A DNA stretch of 24,619 nucleotides, from positions 1-24,619 of the forward strand of contig JAKJAE010000005.1 of the NCBI GenBank assembly GCA_022707665.1, read 5' to 3'. This document shows positions 14,914 through 22,644 of this stretch, piece after piece. The notes under the pieces were generated by a model that saw only the letters and a list, made by a program, of their open reading frames with translations, had not been told where the DNA came from and ran no database searches. The position numbers and the translations under genes were made by a program. Origin of the DNA: Chloroflexota bacterium (GTDB lineage Bacteria > Chloroflexota > Anaerolineae > B4-G1 > SLSP01). The number at the start of each line of letters is the position of its first letter. Positions within the stretch are counted from its first letter, which is position 1.

Positions 14914-16017
14914 ATGACCCAGGACACGCTCCATATCACCGTGATTGGCGCCGGGCACGGCGGCAAGTCGATGGCCGCAGAGATGGCTATGCGCGGCTTT
15001 CCCGTCACGCTTTACAACCGCACCGAGGCCAATATCGAAGCAATCCGGCTACGCCAGGGCATCGAGATCACAACAGAGGACGGAAGTGGCCACTTCGGAC
15101 AACTGGCGTGCGTGACATCCGACCTCGAGGAAGCCCTCGCGAACGCGCGTCTGGTCATGGTCGTGATCCCGGCAAGCGGCCATCGCGACGTCGCGCTCTG
15201 CGCGGCCCCCTATCTCCGCGATGACCAGGTCGTGGTTCTCAACCCGGGGCGCACGGGCGGCGCGCTGGAGTTTGCCGAGGGCCTGAAGGCCGCCGAGTGT
15301 CCAGCGCGGCCCATCATCTGTGAAGCCGAGACATTCCTATTTGCCGCGCGCAGCATGGGCCCGGCCCAGGCCCGCATCTTCCGCACCAAGTTCTCCGTGC
15401 CCCTGGCCGCGATGCCCACCACCCGCACCGCGGAGGCAGTATCGCTGGTCCAGCAGGTCTACCCCCAGTTCATCCCCGCCAAGAGCGTGCTCCACACCAG
15501 CCTGAACAACATGGGAGCCATCTTCCATCCGGCCCTCATCCTCCTCAATGCCGCGTGGATTGAGCGCTCTGGTGGCGACTTTGAGTTCTACATGGACGGC
15601 GTGACGCCATCCACTGCGAAGGTGCTGGAAGCTCTGGATCGGGAGCGCGTCACCGTAGCCTCGGCTGTGGGCATCCGGGCACAGACCGCCCAGGAGTGGC
15701 TGAGCCGTGCCTACAATGCCGTGGGCGCAAACCTGCACGAGGCGATGCACGCCAATCAGGGGTACTCCGGGATCAAGGCCCCGCCCCAGTTGCAGCATCG
15801 CTACATCTTTGAGGACGTTCCCTGCAGCCTGGTACCGATCGCCGAGATCGGGCATCAGTACGGTGTGGAAACGAACACGATCCACGCCATGGTCCGCCTC
15901 GCCAACATCGTGCATGGCAAGGATTACTGGCGCGAGGGCCGGACGATGGAACGGCTGGGCATCAAGAGCATGTCGGTCCAGGAGCTCCATCGCTACGTAG
16001 ACACCGGCGAGAGGTAG
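14914..16017 (+). CDS. NAD(P)-dependent opine/nopaline-type dehydrogenase
   Basis: A 367-aa protein. ATG 14914 lies seven bases after AGGAGGT (14900-14906). The open frame reaches 14665, but that extension covers a repeat region. The N-terminal Rossmann fold has ITVIGAGHGGKSMA (G12, G14, G17 region), followed by LYNRTEANIEAI, which suits NAD(P) binding. VVIPASGHRDVA and VVVLNPGRTGGALEF are typical of the octopine/nopaline dehydrogenase and ketopantoate-reductase-like group. The C-terminal helical domain contains LHTSLNNMGAIFHPALILLNA with the probable catalytic His205. Known members reduce a 2-oxo acid with an amino acid to make an opine, but many bacterial homologues have unknown substrates. 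The next gene, a B12-binding protein, starts five bases after the stop, so the two probably act in one pathway. Confidence 0.88.
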   Translation: MTQDTLHITVIGAGHGGKSMAAEMAMRGFPVTLYNRTEANIEAIRLRQGIEITTEDGSGHFGQLACVTSDLEEALANARLVMVVIPASGHRDVALCAAPYLRDDQVVVLNPGRTGGALEFAEGLKAAECPARPIICEAETFLFAARSMGPAQARIFRTKFSVPLAAMPTTRTAEAVSLVQQVYPQFIPAKSVLHTSLNNMGAIFHPALILLNAAWIERSGGDFEFYMDGVTPSTAKVLEALDRERVTVASAVGIRAQTAQEWLSRAYNAVGANLHEAMHANQGYSGIKAPPQLQHRYIFEDVPCSLVPIAEIGHQYGVETNTIHAMVRLANIVHGKDYWREGRTMERLGIKSMSVQELHRYVDTGER

Positions 16018-16022
16018 CCGAG

Positions 16023-17744
16023 ATGCGCATACTGGCAGGAGCGCTCGGCGACTGTGTCCACGTCGCAGGGGTGACCCATTTCCTGGCGCTGGCCCAGGCG
16101 ATGGGCCACGAGACCCGCTTCACGGGCCCGGCAACCGACGCGGAGACCTGGGCCGAAATGGCCCGCGAGTTCCAGCCCGACGTGATCGGTGTCAGCTATC
16201 GGCTGACACCCGAGAACGCGCAGCGGATGCTGGCTGACTTCTGGGACGTGATGCAGGCCGCCGGCCTGGGCGATCGGACCTTCGTCTTCGGTGGCACGCC
16301 GCCCGTCGCAGCCGTCGCGCGCGAGATGGGCATCTTCGAGGCGATCTTTGACGGCAGCGAGGCCCCCACGGCCGTCATCCGTTACCTGCGGGGAGAGGGA
16401 GACGCGGCGACCGGCGCAGCCATGCCGCCACAGACTGCCGTCGAACGCATACGCTGGAAGGCGCCCTACCCCCTGCTGCGCCACCACTTCGGTATCCCAG
16501 CGCGCACGATCGAGCCGACGGTTGAGGGCATCACGCGGATCGCCGAATCCGAGGTGCTCGACGTGATCTCGCTCGGGCCTGACCAGGATGCCCAGGAGCA
16601 CTTCTTTCACCCCGATCTGCAGAGCCCGAGCCGTGCCGGTGCCGGAGGGGTGCCCATTCGCAGCGCCTTCGATCTGGAACGGCTCTACGCAGCCTCGCGT
16701 CGGGGCAACTACCCGTTGGTGCGCTCCTATTCAGGCACATCGGATCTTGTGCGCTATGCCGAGCTGCTCACCGAGACCATCGCCAATGCCTGGTGCGCCA
16801 CGTCGCTCTTCTGGTTCAACGCGATGGACGGACGTGGGCCGCTGAGCCTGGAAGCCTCAATCCGTGACCATCAGGCGTTGATGGCCTGGCATGGCGAGCA
16901 CGGAATCCCGGTCGAGGGAAATGAACCCTACCACTGGGGCATGCGCGATGCGCCGGACGTGATCTCCGTGGCGGCATCCTATCTCTACGCCCACAGTGCC
17001 CGGGTTCACGGCGTGCGGGACTACATCACACCCTACATGTTCGAGAGCCCGCCACTCCTCTCCAACCGGATGGATCTGGCCAAGGCGCTGGCACAGATTC
17101 GCGTCGCGGAGGCGGTCTTCCTGAGAGGACAGTGCTTCGATGACGCGGCCTTTGCCGACACAGCCCTTGCCGAGGCAGCGAATTCGGGCTTTCGCACGCC
17201 AGCGTCGCGCGAAAGCCCGCGGCGCATCTGGCGCCAAACCCGCACAGGGCTCCTGAGCTATCCCGTCGATCGTGCCCGTGCGCGCGCCCACCTCGCGGAG
17301 TCGGTCTATGGTCAGATGGCGCTCAGGCCGCACATCGTCCACGTGGTCGGCTATTGCGAGGCCGACCACGCTGCCACAGCCGACGAGGTCATCGAGTCTG
17401 CGGTGATGGCCCAACAGGTCATCGACACGGCGCTCGCCGGTCAGCCCGATATGACCCAGGATCCGCTGGTGCAGGAACGTGCCCAGGAGCTGGTGAACGA
17501 GGCCCGGGTCTTGATCGCTGCCATCTACCAACTGGGCGAAGGGGCGAGCGACGATCCGCTGGCCCACCCACCAACGCTGGTACGGGCCGTCAAGGTGGGC
17601 TTGCTCGACAGCCCACAGCTTCAGCGCAATCCGTTCGCGCGCGGCGCCATCCGGACCCGTGCGCTCGACGGCGCCGTCGTAGCCGTTGACGAGGCTGGTC
17701 ATCCGCTCTCCGAGCGCGACCGCATTCGCTCGCTGGGCCTGTAG
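16023..17744 (+). CDS. Cobalamin-binding-domain protein with a large mutase-like domain
   Basis: A 573-aa protein, start ATG 16023 with GAGAGG at 16009-16014 overlapping the end of the dehydrogenase gene. Residues 1-135 have the B12-binding Rossmann-like pattern: ILAGALGDCVHVAGVTHF with Asp10, His13 and Gly16, a variant of the DxHxxG cobalamin-ligand motif (one extra residue between Asp and His). It continues with FQPDVIGVSYRLTPENAQ and TFVFGGTPPVAAVAREMG. Residues about 140-410 look like an alpha/beta barrel (LVRSYSGTSDLVRYAEL, ANAWCATSLFWFNAMDGRGP, PVEGNEPYHWGMRDAPD, VISVAASYLYAHSARVHG, VRDYITPYMFESPPLLS). The rest is helical. This suggests a B12-dependent mutase or methyltransferase, but I cannot name the reaction and the barrel is not a standard mutase I recognise. 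The substrate may be linked to the dehydrogenase product. Confidence 0.75.
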   Translation: MRILAGALGDCVHVAGVTHFLALAQAMGHETRFTGPATDAETWAEMAREFQPDVIGVSYRLTPENAQRMLADFWDVMQAAGLGDRTFVFGGTPPVAAVAREMGIFEAIFDGSEAPTAVIRYLRGEGDAATGAAMPPQTAVERIRWKAPYPLLRHHFGIPARTIEPTVEGITRIAESEVLDVISLGPDQDAQEHFFHPDLQSPSRAGAGGVPIRSAFDLERLYAASRRGNYPLVRSYSGTSDLVRYAELLTETIANAWCATSLFWFNAMDGRGPLSLEASIRDHQALMAWHGEHGIPVEGNEPYHWGMRDAPDVISVAASYLYAHSARVHGVRDYITPYMFESPPLLSNRMDLAKALAQIRVAEAVFLRGQCFDDAAFADTALAEAANSGFRTPASRESPRRIWRQTRTGLLSYPVDRARARAHLAESVYGQMALRPHIVHVVGYCEADHAATADEVIESAVMAQQVIDTALAGQPDMTQDPLVQERAQELVNEARVLIAAIYQLGEGASDDPLAHPPTLVRAVKVGLLDSPQLQRNPFARGAIRTRALDGAVVAVDEAGHPLSERDRIRSLGL

Positions 17745-17855
17745 CACGGGTCAGGCGTCCCGTCTACTCCGGGGACAGCTCAGGCGAGCCGCACTGCAGC
17801 ACGGACCGGCGGATCAGATGCTTCCCGTGACCCGCGTCACCACGTCACGTTGTCC

Positions 17856-17883
17856 TTGACATTCGCCGGGTCGGTGGTATGAT
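17856..17883 (+). promoter_or_regulatory. Promoter of the cold-shock gene
   Basis: TTGACA (17856-17861), spacer 16, TATGAT (17878-17883). Transcription should start near 17890, giving a ~117-base leader before the TTG start. Confidence 0.75.
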
Positions 17884-17893
17884 GTGGGGCGTA

Positions 17894-17980
17894 GGACGAA
17901 GTAAGTGTAGGTCGTAAACCCAAAGACCACCCACTCTTGCTGAGCTGGGTGGTTTTTCATTGTTGGACCGGACTTCGTCC
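17894..17980 (+). promoter_or_regulatory. Structured leader RNA of the cold-shock gene with long-range pairing
   Basis: GGACGAAGT (17894-17902), at the very start of the transcript, is the exact complement of ACTTCGTCC (17972-17980). The pairing encloses the terminator hairpin at 17923-17957. ACTTCGTCC can alternatively fold as a local hairpin GGAC-TTC-GTCC (17970-17980). This gives two exclusive folds just before the ribosome site AAGGAG (17992-17997). Cold-shock mRNAs are known for temperature-sensitive leaders. Any such role here is inferred. Confidence 0.55.
17923..17957 (+). terminator. Intrinsic terminator inside the cold-shock leader
   Basis: ACCACCCA (17926-17933) pairs with TGGGTGGT (17946-17953). 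Weak A-U and G-U pairs extend the stem outward, and TTTTTC ends it. It lies upstream of the coding region and downstream of the promoter, so it could act as an attenuator. Confidence 0.7.
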
Positions 17981-18006
17981 AGAATAGCTGTAAGGAGTGT
18001 AGTACA

Positions 18007-18249
18007 TTGTCACAGATGCAGAATGCAGGGAACACCGGCGTGCAGACCGGGACCGTCAAGTGGTTTAACGCCGGCAAGGGCTTTGGGTTCATCTCGCGCG
18101 ATGGTGGAGAGGACGTCTTCGTCCACTTCTCCGCGATCCAGGAGACCACGGCGGGTGGATACCGAGAGCTTCAGGAAGGTCAGCGCGTTGAGTTCACCGT
18201 AGAGAAATCGGATCGTGGCCTCAAAGCGGCCAACGTGAAGGTCCTCTAG
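18007..18249 (+). CDS. Cold-shock domain protein
   Basis: An 80-aa protein with a ~12-residue N-terminal extension, then the complete cold-shock domain: [15 protein letters not shown] (RNP1-like KGFGFI), DVFVHFSAI (RNP2-like) and [26 protein letters not shown]. It binds single-stranded RNA/DNA as an RNA chaperone. The TTG at 18007 is nine bases from AAGGAG (17992-17997). The first in-frame ATG (18016) is 18 bases away, too far, so TTG is preferred. The gene is monocistronic, with its own promoter, structured leader and terminator. Confidence 0.95.
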   Translation: MSQMQNAGNTGVQTGTVKWFNAGKGFGFISRDGGEDVFVHFSAIQETTAGGYRELQEGQRVEFTVEKSDRGLKAANVKVL

Positions 18250-18266
18250 TCCAACCTCAACCCCAT

Positions 18267-18301
18267 AGCCGCACGGCCCGCAAGCCGTGCGGCTTTCGTT
18301 T
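18267..18301 (+). terminator. Intrinsic terminator of the cold-shock gene
   Basis: AGCCGCACGGC (18267-18277) pairs perfectly with GCCGTGCGGCT (18284-18294), loop CCGCAA, followed by TTCGTTT. It lies 17 bases after the stop codon. Confidence 0.88.
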
Positions 18302-18332
18302 CTCCGGCGCTGGCGGAATCGGCCGCCGGTGC

Positions 18333-18338
18333 TATAAT
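18333..18338 (+). promoter_or_regulatory. Putative -10 box of the acyltransferase gene
   Basis: A perfect TATAAT 24 bases before the TTG start at 18363, with only a weak -35. Transcription would begin near 18345, leaving a very short leader with GAGGA (18354-18358) as the ribosome site. Confidence 0.5.
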
Positions 18339-18362
18339 GCCCATCGAGCAATCGAGGACGCT

Positions 18363-19358
18363 TTGGACGCCGTAGAACCTGCAACTCCAGCTCAACCGCC
18401 GGTTGACAGGCAACACTGGCTGGACGCGGCTCAGCATGAGCCCCTCGCACAGCACCTTGTCGAGCTAACCGCCCAGGAGATCGCGCATGCCCTGCGGCTG
18501 CCGCGCACCGGCGCGCATATGCGTGTGCTGACGCCGCTTGTGCGCAGCCTAAGCCGCCGGTTTGCTGACCTCGCTGCCGCCTTCGACGCAGCGATTCCGG
18601 CGGTGGGATTCCGTGAGGCGGTCCGTCGCTTCACCGCGCACTTCGTCGAAGGTCACGATACCACAGGCGCCGAATCCGTGCCCACCAGGGGACCCCTGAT
18701 CGTGGCATCCAACCATCCCGGCGCAACAGATGCCTTTGCGGTGATCGCCAGCCTGCCCCGCGACGACGCGGCCCTGGTCATCTCTGACGTCCCCATCACC
18801 CGTGCCCTGCCTCACACCTCGCGCCGGTTCATCTTTGTCTCGGGTGAGATGGAGAGCCACGTGGCTGCCGTCCGCGAGATGACAGACCACCTCAAGGAAG
18901 GAGGAGCCGTCGTCATCTTCCCCAGCGCAAACCTGACACCCGACCCGGCTATCGTCGCGGAGATGGGGTTGCCGCCGGACTGGACCGCCAGGGGCGACTG
19001 GCGAGCCCTGGCAACGGCCACCTTCGCTCGCTGGTCGCAGTCGATCCTGTTGCCGCTCAGGCGTGTGCCCGAGTGCCGGATCCAACCCGCGATCGTCAGT
19101 GGCGTACAGCATCCCCGGTTTGCGCGCCACTGGCTGACGCGTTACATTCCGGCATCACGGACCTGGGAACGTCAGCTACTGGCAGAGGTCCTGCAGGTCA
19201 TGCACCAGATCCGGACCGGCGATAGCCTTGGGCTGCGCCCGCACGTGCGGTTTGCGCCTCCCGTCGAGGGAAGCGAGCTTACCGGCGTGGACCGCGAGAC
19301 CGCCATGTCAGTCATCGTAGAACGTGCCTCGCAGCTTCTCGTCGCGCCAGCGTCCTGA
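18363..19358 (+). CDS. PlsC-type 1-acylglycerol-3-phosphate acyltransferase-like protein
   Basis: A 331-aa protein. The acyltransferase motif I NHPGATD (N117, H118, D123) follows GPLIVAS, motif II-like RRFIFVSGEMES is at 154-165, and motif III-like GGAVVIFPSAN (180-190) replaces the usual FPEG with FPSA. Family members move an acyl group onto lysophosphatidate or related acceptors at the membrane. This one lacks an obvious N-terminal membrane helix and has an ~110-residue N-terminal extension (MDAVEPATPAQPP, then a helical part). The start is TTG 18363, chosen because it follows GAGGA and the predicted transcription start. A later start would still keep the catalytic domain. The relaxed motif III leaves the substrate open. 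Confidence 0.8.
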   Translation: MDAVEPATPAQPPVDRQHWLDAAQHEPLAQHLVELTAQEIAHALRLPRTGAHMRVLTPLVRSLSRRFADLAAAFDAAIPAVGFREAVRRFTAHFVEGHDTTGAESVPTRGPLIVASNHPGATDAFAVIASLPRDDAALVISDVPITRALPHTSRRFIFVSGEMESHVAAVREMTDHLKEGGAVVIFPSANLTPDPAIVAEMGLPPDWTARGDWRALATATFARWSQSILLPLRRVPECRIQPAIVSGVQHPRFARHWLTRYIPASRTWERQLLAEVLQVMHQIRTGDSLGLRPHVRFAPPVEGSELTGVDRETAMSVIVERASQLLVAPAS

Positions 19359-19699
19359 CGCCAGGTTTGCGGCGCGAACACCTCGTTAATCATCTTATCG
19401 AGCCGACTCTGCCTCAGCGGGCTGAGAAGTCCGGTCCGCCCGGCCTGATCCTGCGGGTTACCTTGCGTGGCCCCACGGCCAGTGCCACATTGGGCTCATC
19501 TCATCTCGGGCGTGGCAATGCTGGCACCCGAGTCCCACCGAGGTAAGCCACGAGTCACGCGCATAGCATCGCACAACGCACCGGCCTCGATGGCGATCGA
19601 GGCCGGTGCAGCACCTTCCAGTAGCTCTACAGTGGTCACGCCCCATCTCGTGCCGCCCGCATTCTGAGTGGAGCGTTCCCGTCGACGCGAGCCCTCCTT
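19359..19699. other. 341-bp gap between convergent genes
   Basis: No convincing gene. Short open frames on both strands (near 19458-19667) lack ribosome sites and recognisable products. The only clear structure is the hairpin at 19578-19609. A small CTCAG/CTGAG stem is seen around 19413-19427. Confidence 0.6.
19578..19609. terminator. 14-bp perfect hairpin between convergent genes (bidirectional terminator?)
   Basis: GCACCGGCCTCGAT (19578-19591) pairs perfectly with ATCGAGGCCGGTGC (19596-19609), loop GGCG. It sits between the ends of the acyltransferase and RraA-like genes, where a shared terminator is expected, but T-tracts are weak on both strands. Confidence 0.55.
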
Positions 19700-20587
19700 C
19701 TACCCCAACGTCGTCTCTTCGTTCTCCGTCGTACCACCCTTCTCAGGCTTGGTCCAGTCGATATGCTCGAGATCATCGATCGTGTGGGTCTTTCGCCACT
19801 CGTCGAAGTCAGCCTCGATCGCCTCTGTCCACTTCGTATCCATCTGGCTGGAGTTATAGATACCCTCGCGCAGGCGCTGGTGGCTGAAGTGCTCACGAAG
19901 CTGCGTGCGCTCGGAGTGCTCGACCACTTCCTCTGCCAGGTGTGGTGGGATGAAGAGCACCCCGGTCATGGTCCCGAGGACCACATCGCCGGGCATACAG
20001 GTGGCTGCGCCAATGCGGCAGGGTACATTCATGCCGACCAGGGTGACGTTGCGGATCGGCGTCGGGTCCATACCCTTGCAGAACGTCACGCAGTTGGGAA
20101 TATCAATGATCTGCTCAGCGTCACGAATGCCCCCATTGATGACCTGGCCACGCTTCGTGCGGGTCGCAATCGCGGTCGACAGGTTGGCACCCGAGTATGT
20201 GCCTTCGTAGACTTTGCCAAAGAGGTCAATGACGATAACATCATCCTCGCGCAGTGTCTCAATGACCCACGAGTTCATCGCGCCAATGCGTTTCTCCTGC
20301 TCGTGCCCATATTGCATAAGGTAGTCGTGGAGGTCGGGACGATGGGGCACAAAGACGCCCGTCACAGCGCGGCCCACGATCTTGTCGTAGGGCCGCAGGG
20401 TGACCCAGCCGCCCTCGAACTGGAAGTGGTAGTCATGGCGCCACAGAACGGCCCAAGCCTCTTCCATCGTGACGCGCTGCATGCGCCGGATGATATCATC
20501 CGGTACCTTCGGGCGCCCGTCCTCAAAGCGCTCCCCCTCCCACAACGGCGTCAACTGGATGATGTCCTCGCGATTGTCGAACTTCAT
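19700..20587 (-). CDS. RraA-like protein (HMG-aldolase/RraA fold family)
   Basis: A 295-aa protein, last gene of the three-gene minus-strand operon, 15 bp after the aldolase gene. Residues about 60-230 form the RraA fold: VGRAVTGVFVP, DVIVIDLFGKVYEGTYSGANLSTAIATRTKRG, the signature NGGIRDAEQI (G152, G153, R155, D156) and PGDVVLGTMTGVLFIPPHLAEEVVEHSE. RraA-fold enzymes include 4-hydroxy-4-methyl-2-oxoglutarate aldolases and oxaloacetate decarboxylases, and they also occur in sugar-acid pathways. Others bind RNase E. At 295 aa it is longer than the ~160-220 aa norm, with extra N-terminal (about 55 aa) and C-terminal (about 55 aa, acidic) parts. The neighbouring kinase and aldolase suggest a catabolic enzyme rather than an RNase regulator. 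The start codon has GAGAGGAG upstream. Confidence 0.82.
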   Translation of the reverse strand: MKFDNREDIIQLTPLWEGERFEDGRPKVPDDIIRRMQRVTMEEAWAVLWRHDYHFQFEGGWVTLRPYDKIVGRAVTGVFVPHRPDLHDYLMQYGHEQEKRIGAMNSWVIETLREDDVIVIDLFGKVYEGTYSGANLSTAIATRTKRGQVINGGIRDAEQIIDIPNCVTFCKGMDPTPIRNVTLVGMNVPCRIGAATCMPGDVVLGTMTGVLFIPPHLAEEVVEHSERTQLREHFSHQRLREGIYNSSQMDTKWTEAIEADFDEWRKTHTIDDLEHIDWTKPEKGGTTENEETTLG

Positions 20588-20602
20588 TGCAATGGCTCCT
20601 CT

Positions 20603-21454
20603 CTAGTGTGCTTTGCCCGACGCGCCAAACAGGTCTACATAGTAGCTCACGCGCTCACGGAAAGCCTCCGTGGCAGCGCGGCTGAAAGCCCAATAGGATG
20701 CCTCCCCACCCTTGCCCGCCTCGGCAACCGAAACGCCGGCAGCGCGAAAGAGATCGGTGGCGACGTTGATCTTGGAGATGCCGTTCTCGATGGTGGCCCG
20801 GAACTGCGCGTCCGAACAGCCCGACCCGCCATGCAGTACCAGGGGAATGTCCAAGCGCGCACGGATCACGCGCAGCAGATCGAGATCGATCTCGGGATCA
20901 CCCTCATAGAGCCCGTGCGCAGTTCCGATGGCTATGGCGAGGAAGTCGACTCCCGTTTCCGAGACGAACCGCTCGACCGTGTCGGGGTCGGTGAAGCCCT
21001 TCCGCAACGCGCCGAAGCTCTGGTAGTCGCTTCCGCTGCCCACGTGGCCCAGCTCCGCCTCGACACACAGGCCCACAGCGTGGGCGGCACGGACGACGGC
21101 CTTCGTCTGGGCGACGTTCTCCTCAAATGGCAAACTGGAGCCATCGTACATCACATCGGTGAAGCCTGCGGCAATTGCGTGCATCACGTTCTCAAAGCTC
21201 GAACCGTGGTCGAGCATCAGTGATATCGGAACCGAAGCCTCCTCAGCACGCGTCCTGATATAGGCCGCCATGGCGCGCCCGTTGGGACGCTCGAGTGCCC
21301 CAGAGTACAGGGCGATCATCGCCGGCGCCTTTCGATCCTCCAGGGCCTGGATCATCCCCTCGGTACTCTGAACATCGGCCGTGTCGAAGAGCGGCAAGGC
21401 ATACCCTCCGGCCTGTGCACGCTTCAGTTCCTCCCCAATCGATACGAGTGGCAT
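20603..21454 (-). CDS. Class II (zinc) fructose-bisphosphate-aldolase family protein
   Basis: A 283-aa protein. The start is MPLVSIGEEL, with GGAGGT six bases before ATG. An earlier in-frame start at 21505 has no ribosome site. Zinc/active-site residues are seen at SLMLDHGSS (Asp82, His83), CVEAELGHVGG-like EAELGHVGS (Glu134), AIGTAHGLY (His180) and LVLHGGSG (His208, GGSG 209-212). NVATD (230-234) binds phosphate. The family cleaves ketose phosphates to dihydroxyacetone phosphate plus an aldehyde: fructose-1,6-bisphosphate, tagatose-1,6-bisphosphate (GatY/KbaY) or the inositol-pathway acid (IolJ). The gene is between a PfkB kinase and an RraA-like protein. The kinase would make its phosphorylated substrate, so a dedicated catabolic enzyme is more likely than glycolytic FbaA. 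Confidence 0.9.
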   Translation of the reverse strand: MPLVSIGEELKRAQAGGYALPLFDTADVQSTEGMIQALEDRKAPAMIALYSGALERPNGRAMAAYIRTRAEEASVPISLMLDHGSSFENVMHAIAAGFTDVMYDGSSLPFEENVAQTKAVVRAAHAVGLCVEAELGHVGSGSDYQSFGALRKGFTDPDTVERFVSETGVDFLAIAIGTAHGLYEGDPEIDLDLLRVIRARLDIPLVLHGGSGCSDAQFRATIENGISKINVATDLFRAAGVSVAEAGKGGEASYWAFSRAATEAFRERVSYYVDLFGASGKAH

Positions 21455-21549
21455 AGGTTGACCTCCAGTGATTTGAAGAAAATCAGCGTCCGGGCACCAC
21501 TGCAACCAGGCGCCTGCGCGTCATAAAGAAAAGCCCCGCAGAAAAAAGC

Positions 21550-22488
21550 TCACGCTCGCTGCAAGAACGCCATCGTCTCCTCAAATGTGGGGATGCCGGC
21601 GCGCCCTCCCAGACGGGTGCACTTGAGCGCCGAGACGGCGGAGGCGAAGCGAGCGGTCTCGCGCACGTCCCATCCGTGAAGAAGGCCCACAATGTACGCG
21701 CCATGGAATACATCGCCAGCACCGGTGGTATCGATGACGTTACACGCAAAAGCAGGCGTATGCACACGTTCCTCCACACCGGCAGGGCCACGGGTGACGG
21801 TATAAGCCCCGTCGGCACCCTCCGTCTGCACAACGATCCGTGGCCCGTAGTCAAGCGCGGCCTCGAGTGCACACGAGAGATCCGGTTCCCCCGTGAGTCC
21901 CTGAACAAACCCCGATCCGCTGATCAGCACGTCAACGTGCGCCACGAGATCGCGCATCGAGCCGCGGACCGGGCCGTTCGTCTTGCTACCATCGAGCACT
22001 ACGGTCTTGCCAGCCGCCTGCATCCACTGCGCCGCCTGCAGCGCTGCCGCGTTGTGGTAGCCATCAAGGTGCAGGTAATCAGCCGAAGTGATGTAGTCGC
22101 GGTCGAGTTCATCGGGACCGACCTGGGTATCACCGGTCCGGGAGACGCCCGCAAACACACGTTCGCCGGTCTCGGCGTGGACGTAGACAATGACGACCTG
22201 GTTCTCGGGTATGTCACGGTGGATAAGGCGGCTAAGGTCGATACCGACCTCGTGGAAAGAGCGCATCTTGAGGTCGGCGGCCTCATCGTTACCCACGGTG
22301 CCGATGAAACCGACGCGGGCGCCGAGTTTGGCAGCCGCGACCATCGCCGTGCCGACCGGTCCCCCGCCCTGGAAGCTGAAGTCGCTGATCCGAGTTCCGT
22401 GTTCCCAGGTGGGCATATCCTTGAGGCGCAGAAGAACGTCGAGCGTGGCCATACCAAGGCCGATGATCTGGAGAGGTCGTGGCGTCAT
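21550..22488 (-). CDS. PfkB family carbohydrate kinase
   Basis: A 312-aa ribokinase-like kinase and the first gene of the operon. The N-terminal motif has IIGLGMATLDVLL and FQGGGPVGTAMVAAAKLGARVGFIGTVGNDEA (the substrate-binding GG region, residues 40-70). The second PfkB signature IDTTGAGDVFHGAY (252-265) carries the catalytic base Asp259. It transfers phosphate from ATP to a sugar, sugar acid or nucleoside. The substrate cannot be named. The aldolase that follows 95 bp downstream suggests the product is a keto-sugar phosphate. A TTGACA box in the divergent region probably drives the operon. Confidence 0.92.
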   Translation of the reverse strand: MTPRPLQIIGLGMATLDVLLRLKDMPTWEHGTRISDFSFQGGGPVGTAMVAAAKLGARVGFIGTVGNDEAADLKMRSFHEVGIDLSRLIHRDIPENQVVIVYVHAETGERVFAGVSRTGDTQVGPDELDRDYITSADYLHLDGYHNAAALQAAQWMQAAGKTVVLDGSKTNGPVRGSMRDLVAHVDVLISGSGFVQGLTGEPDLSCALEAALDYGPRIVVQTEGADGAYTVTRGPAGVEERVHTPAFACNVIDTTGAGDVFHGAYIVGLLHGWDVRETARFASAVSALKCTRLGGRAGIPTFEETMAFLQRA

Positions 22489-22559
22489 GAAGGCTGTCTT
22501 CGCTCCGCTATGGTTTGGTGGCTCGGCTTCGGACCCCTTCCGAGACCCACCGGTTCTCT

Positions 22560-22587
22560 ACACTACTCACACGGCGGAGGTTGTCAA
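22560..22587 (-). promoter_or_regulatory. Putative promoter of the kinase-aldolase-RraA operon
   Basis: On the minus strand TTGACA (22587-22582) is followed after 16 bp by TAGTGT (22565-22560), a weak -10. It is about 70 bp upstream of the kinase start and back to back with the nucleotidase promoter. Confidence 0.45.
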
Positions 22588-22610
22588 GCGCATCGCCTGC
22601 CCCGACTGTG

Positions 22611-22637
22611 TTGCACAGAGCGGCGATGATCTATAAT
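22611..22637 (+). promoter_or_regulatory. Promoter of the 5'-nucleotidase-family gene
   Basis: TTGCAC (22611-22616), spacer 15, TATAAT (22632-22637). The start codon ATG begins at 22645, only seven bases after the -10, so transcription should start at or next to the ATG, giving a leaderless mRNA. Confidence 0.6.
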
Positions 22638-22644
22638 CCTGATT

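Noticed and set aside
17882..17917. 11-codon ORF (MWGVGRSKCRS) in front of the cold-shock gene as a leader peptide
   Set aside because: Its ATG overlaps the -10 box, upstream of the predicted transcription start, so it would not be in the mRNA.
19763..21223. 486-aa plus-strand frame across the RraA-like and aldolase genes
   Set aside because: The minus-strand products have complete family motifs and ribosome sites. The plus frame has no recognisable domain.
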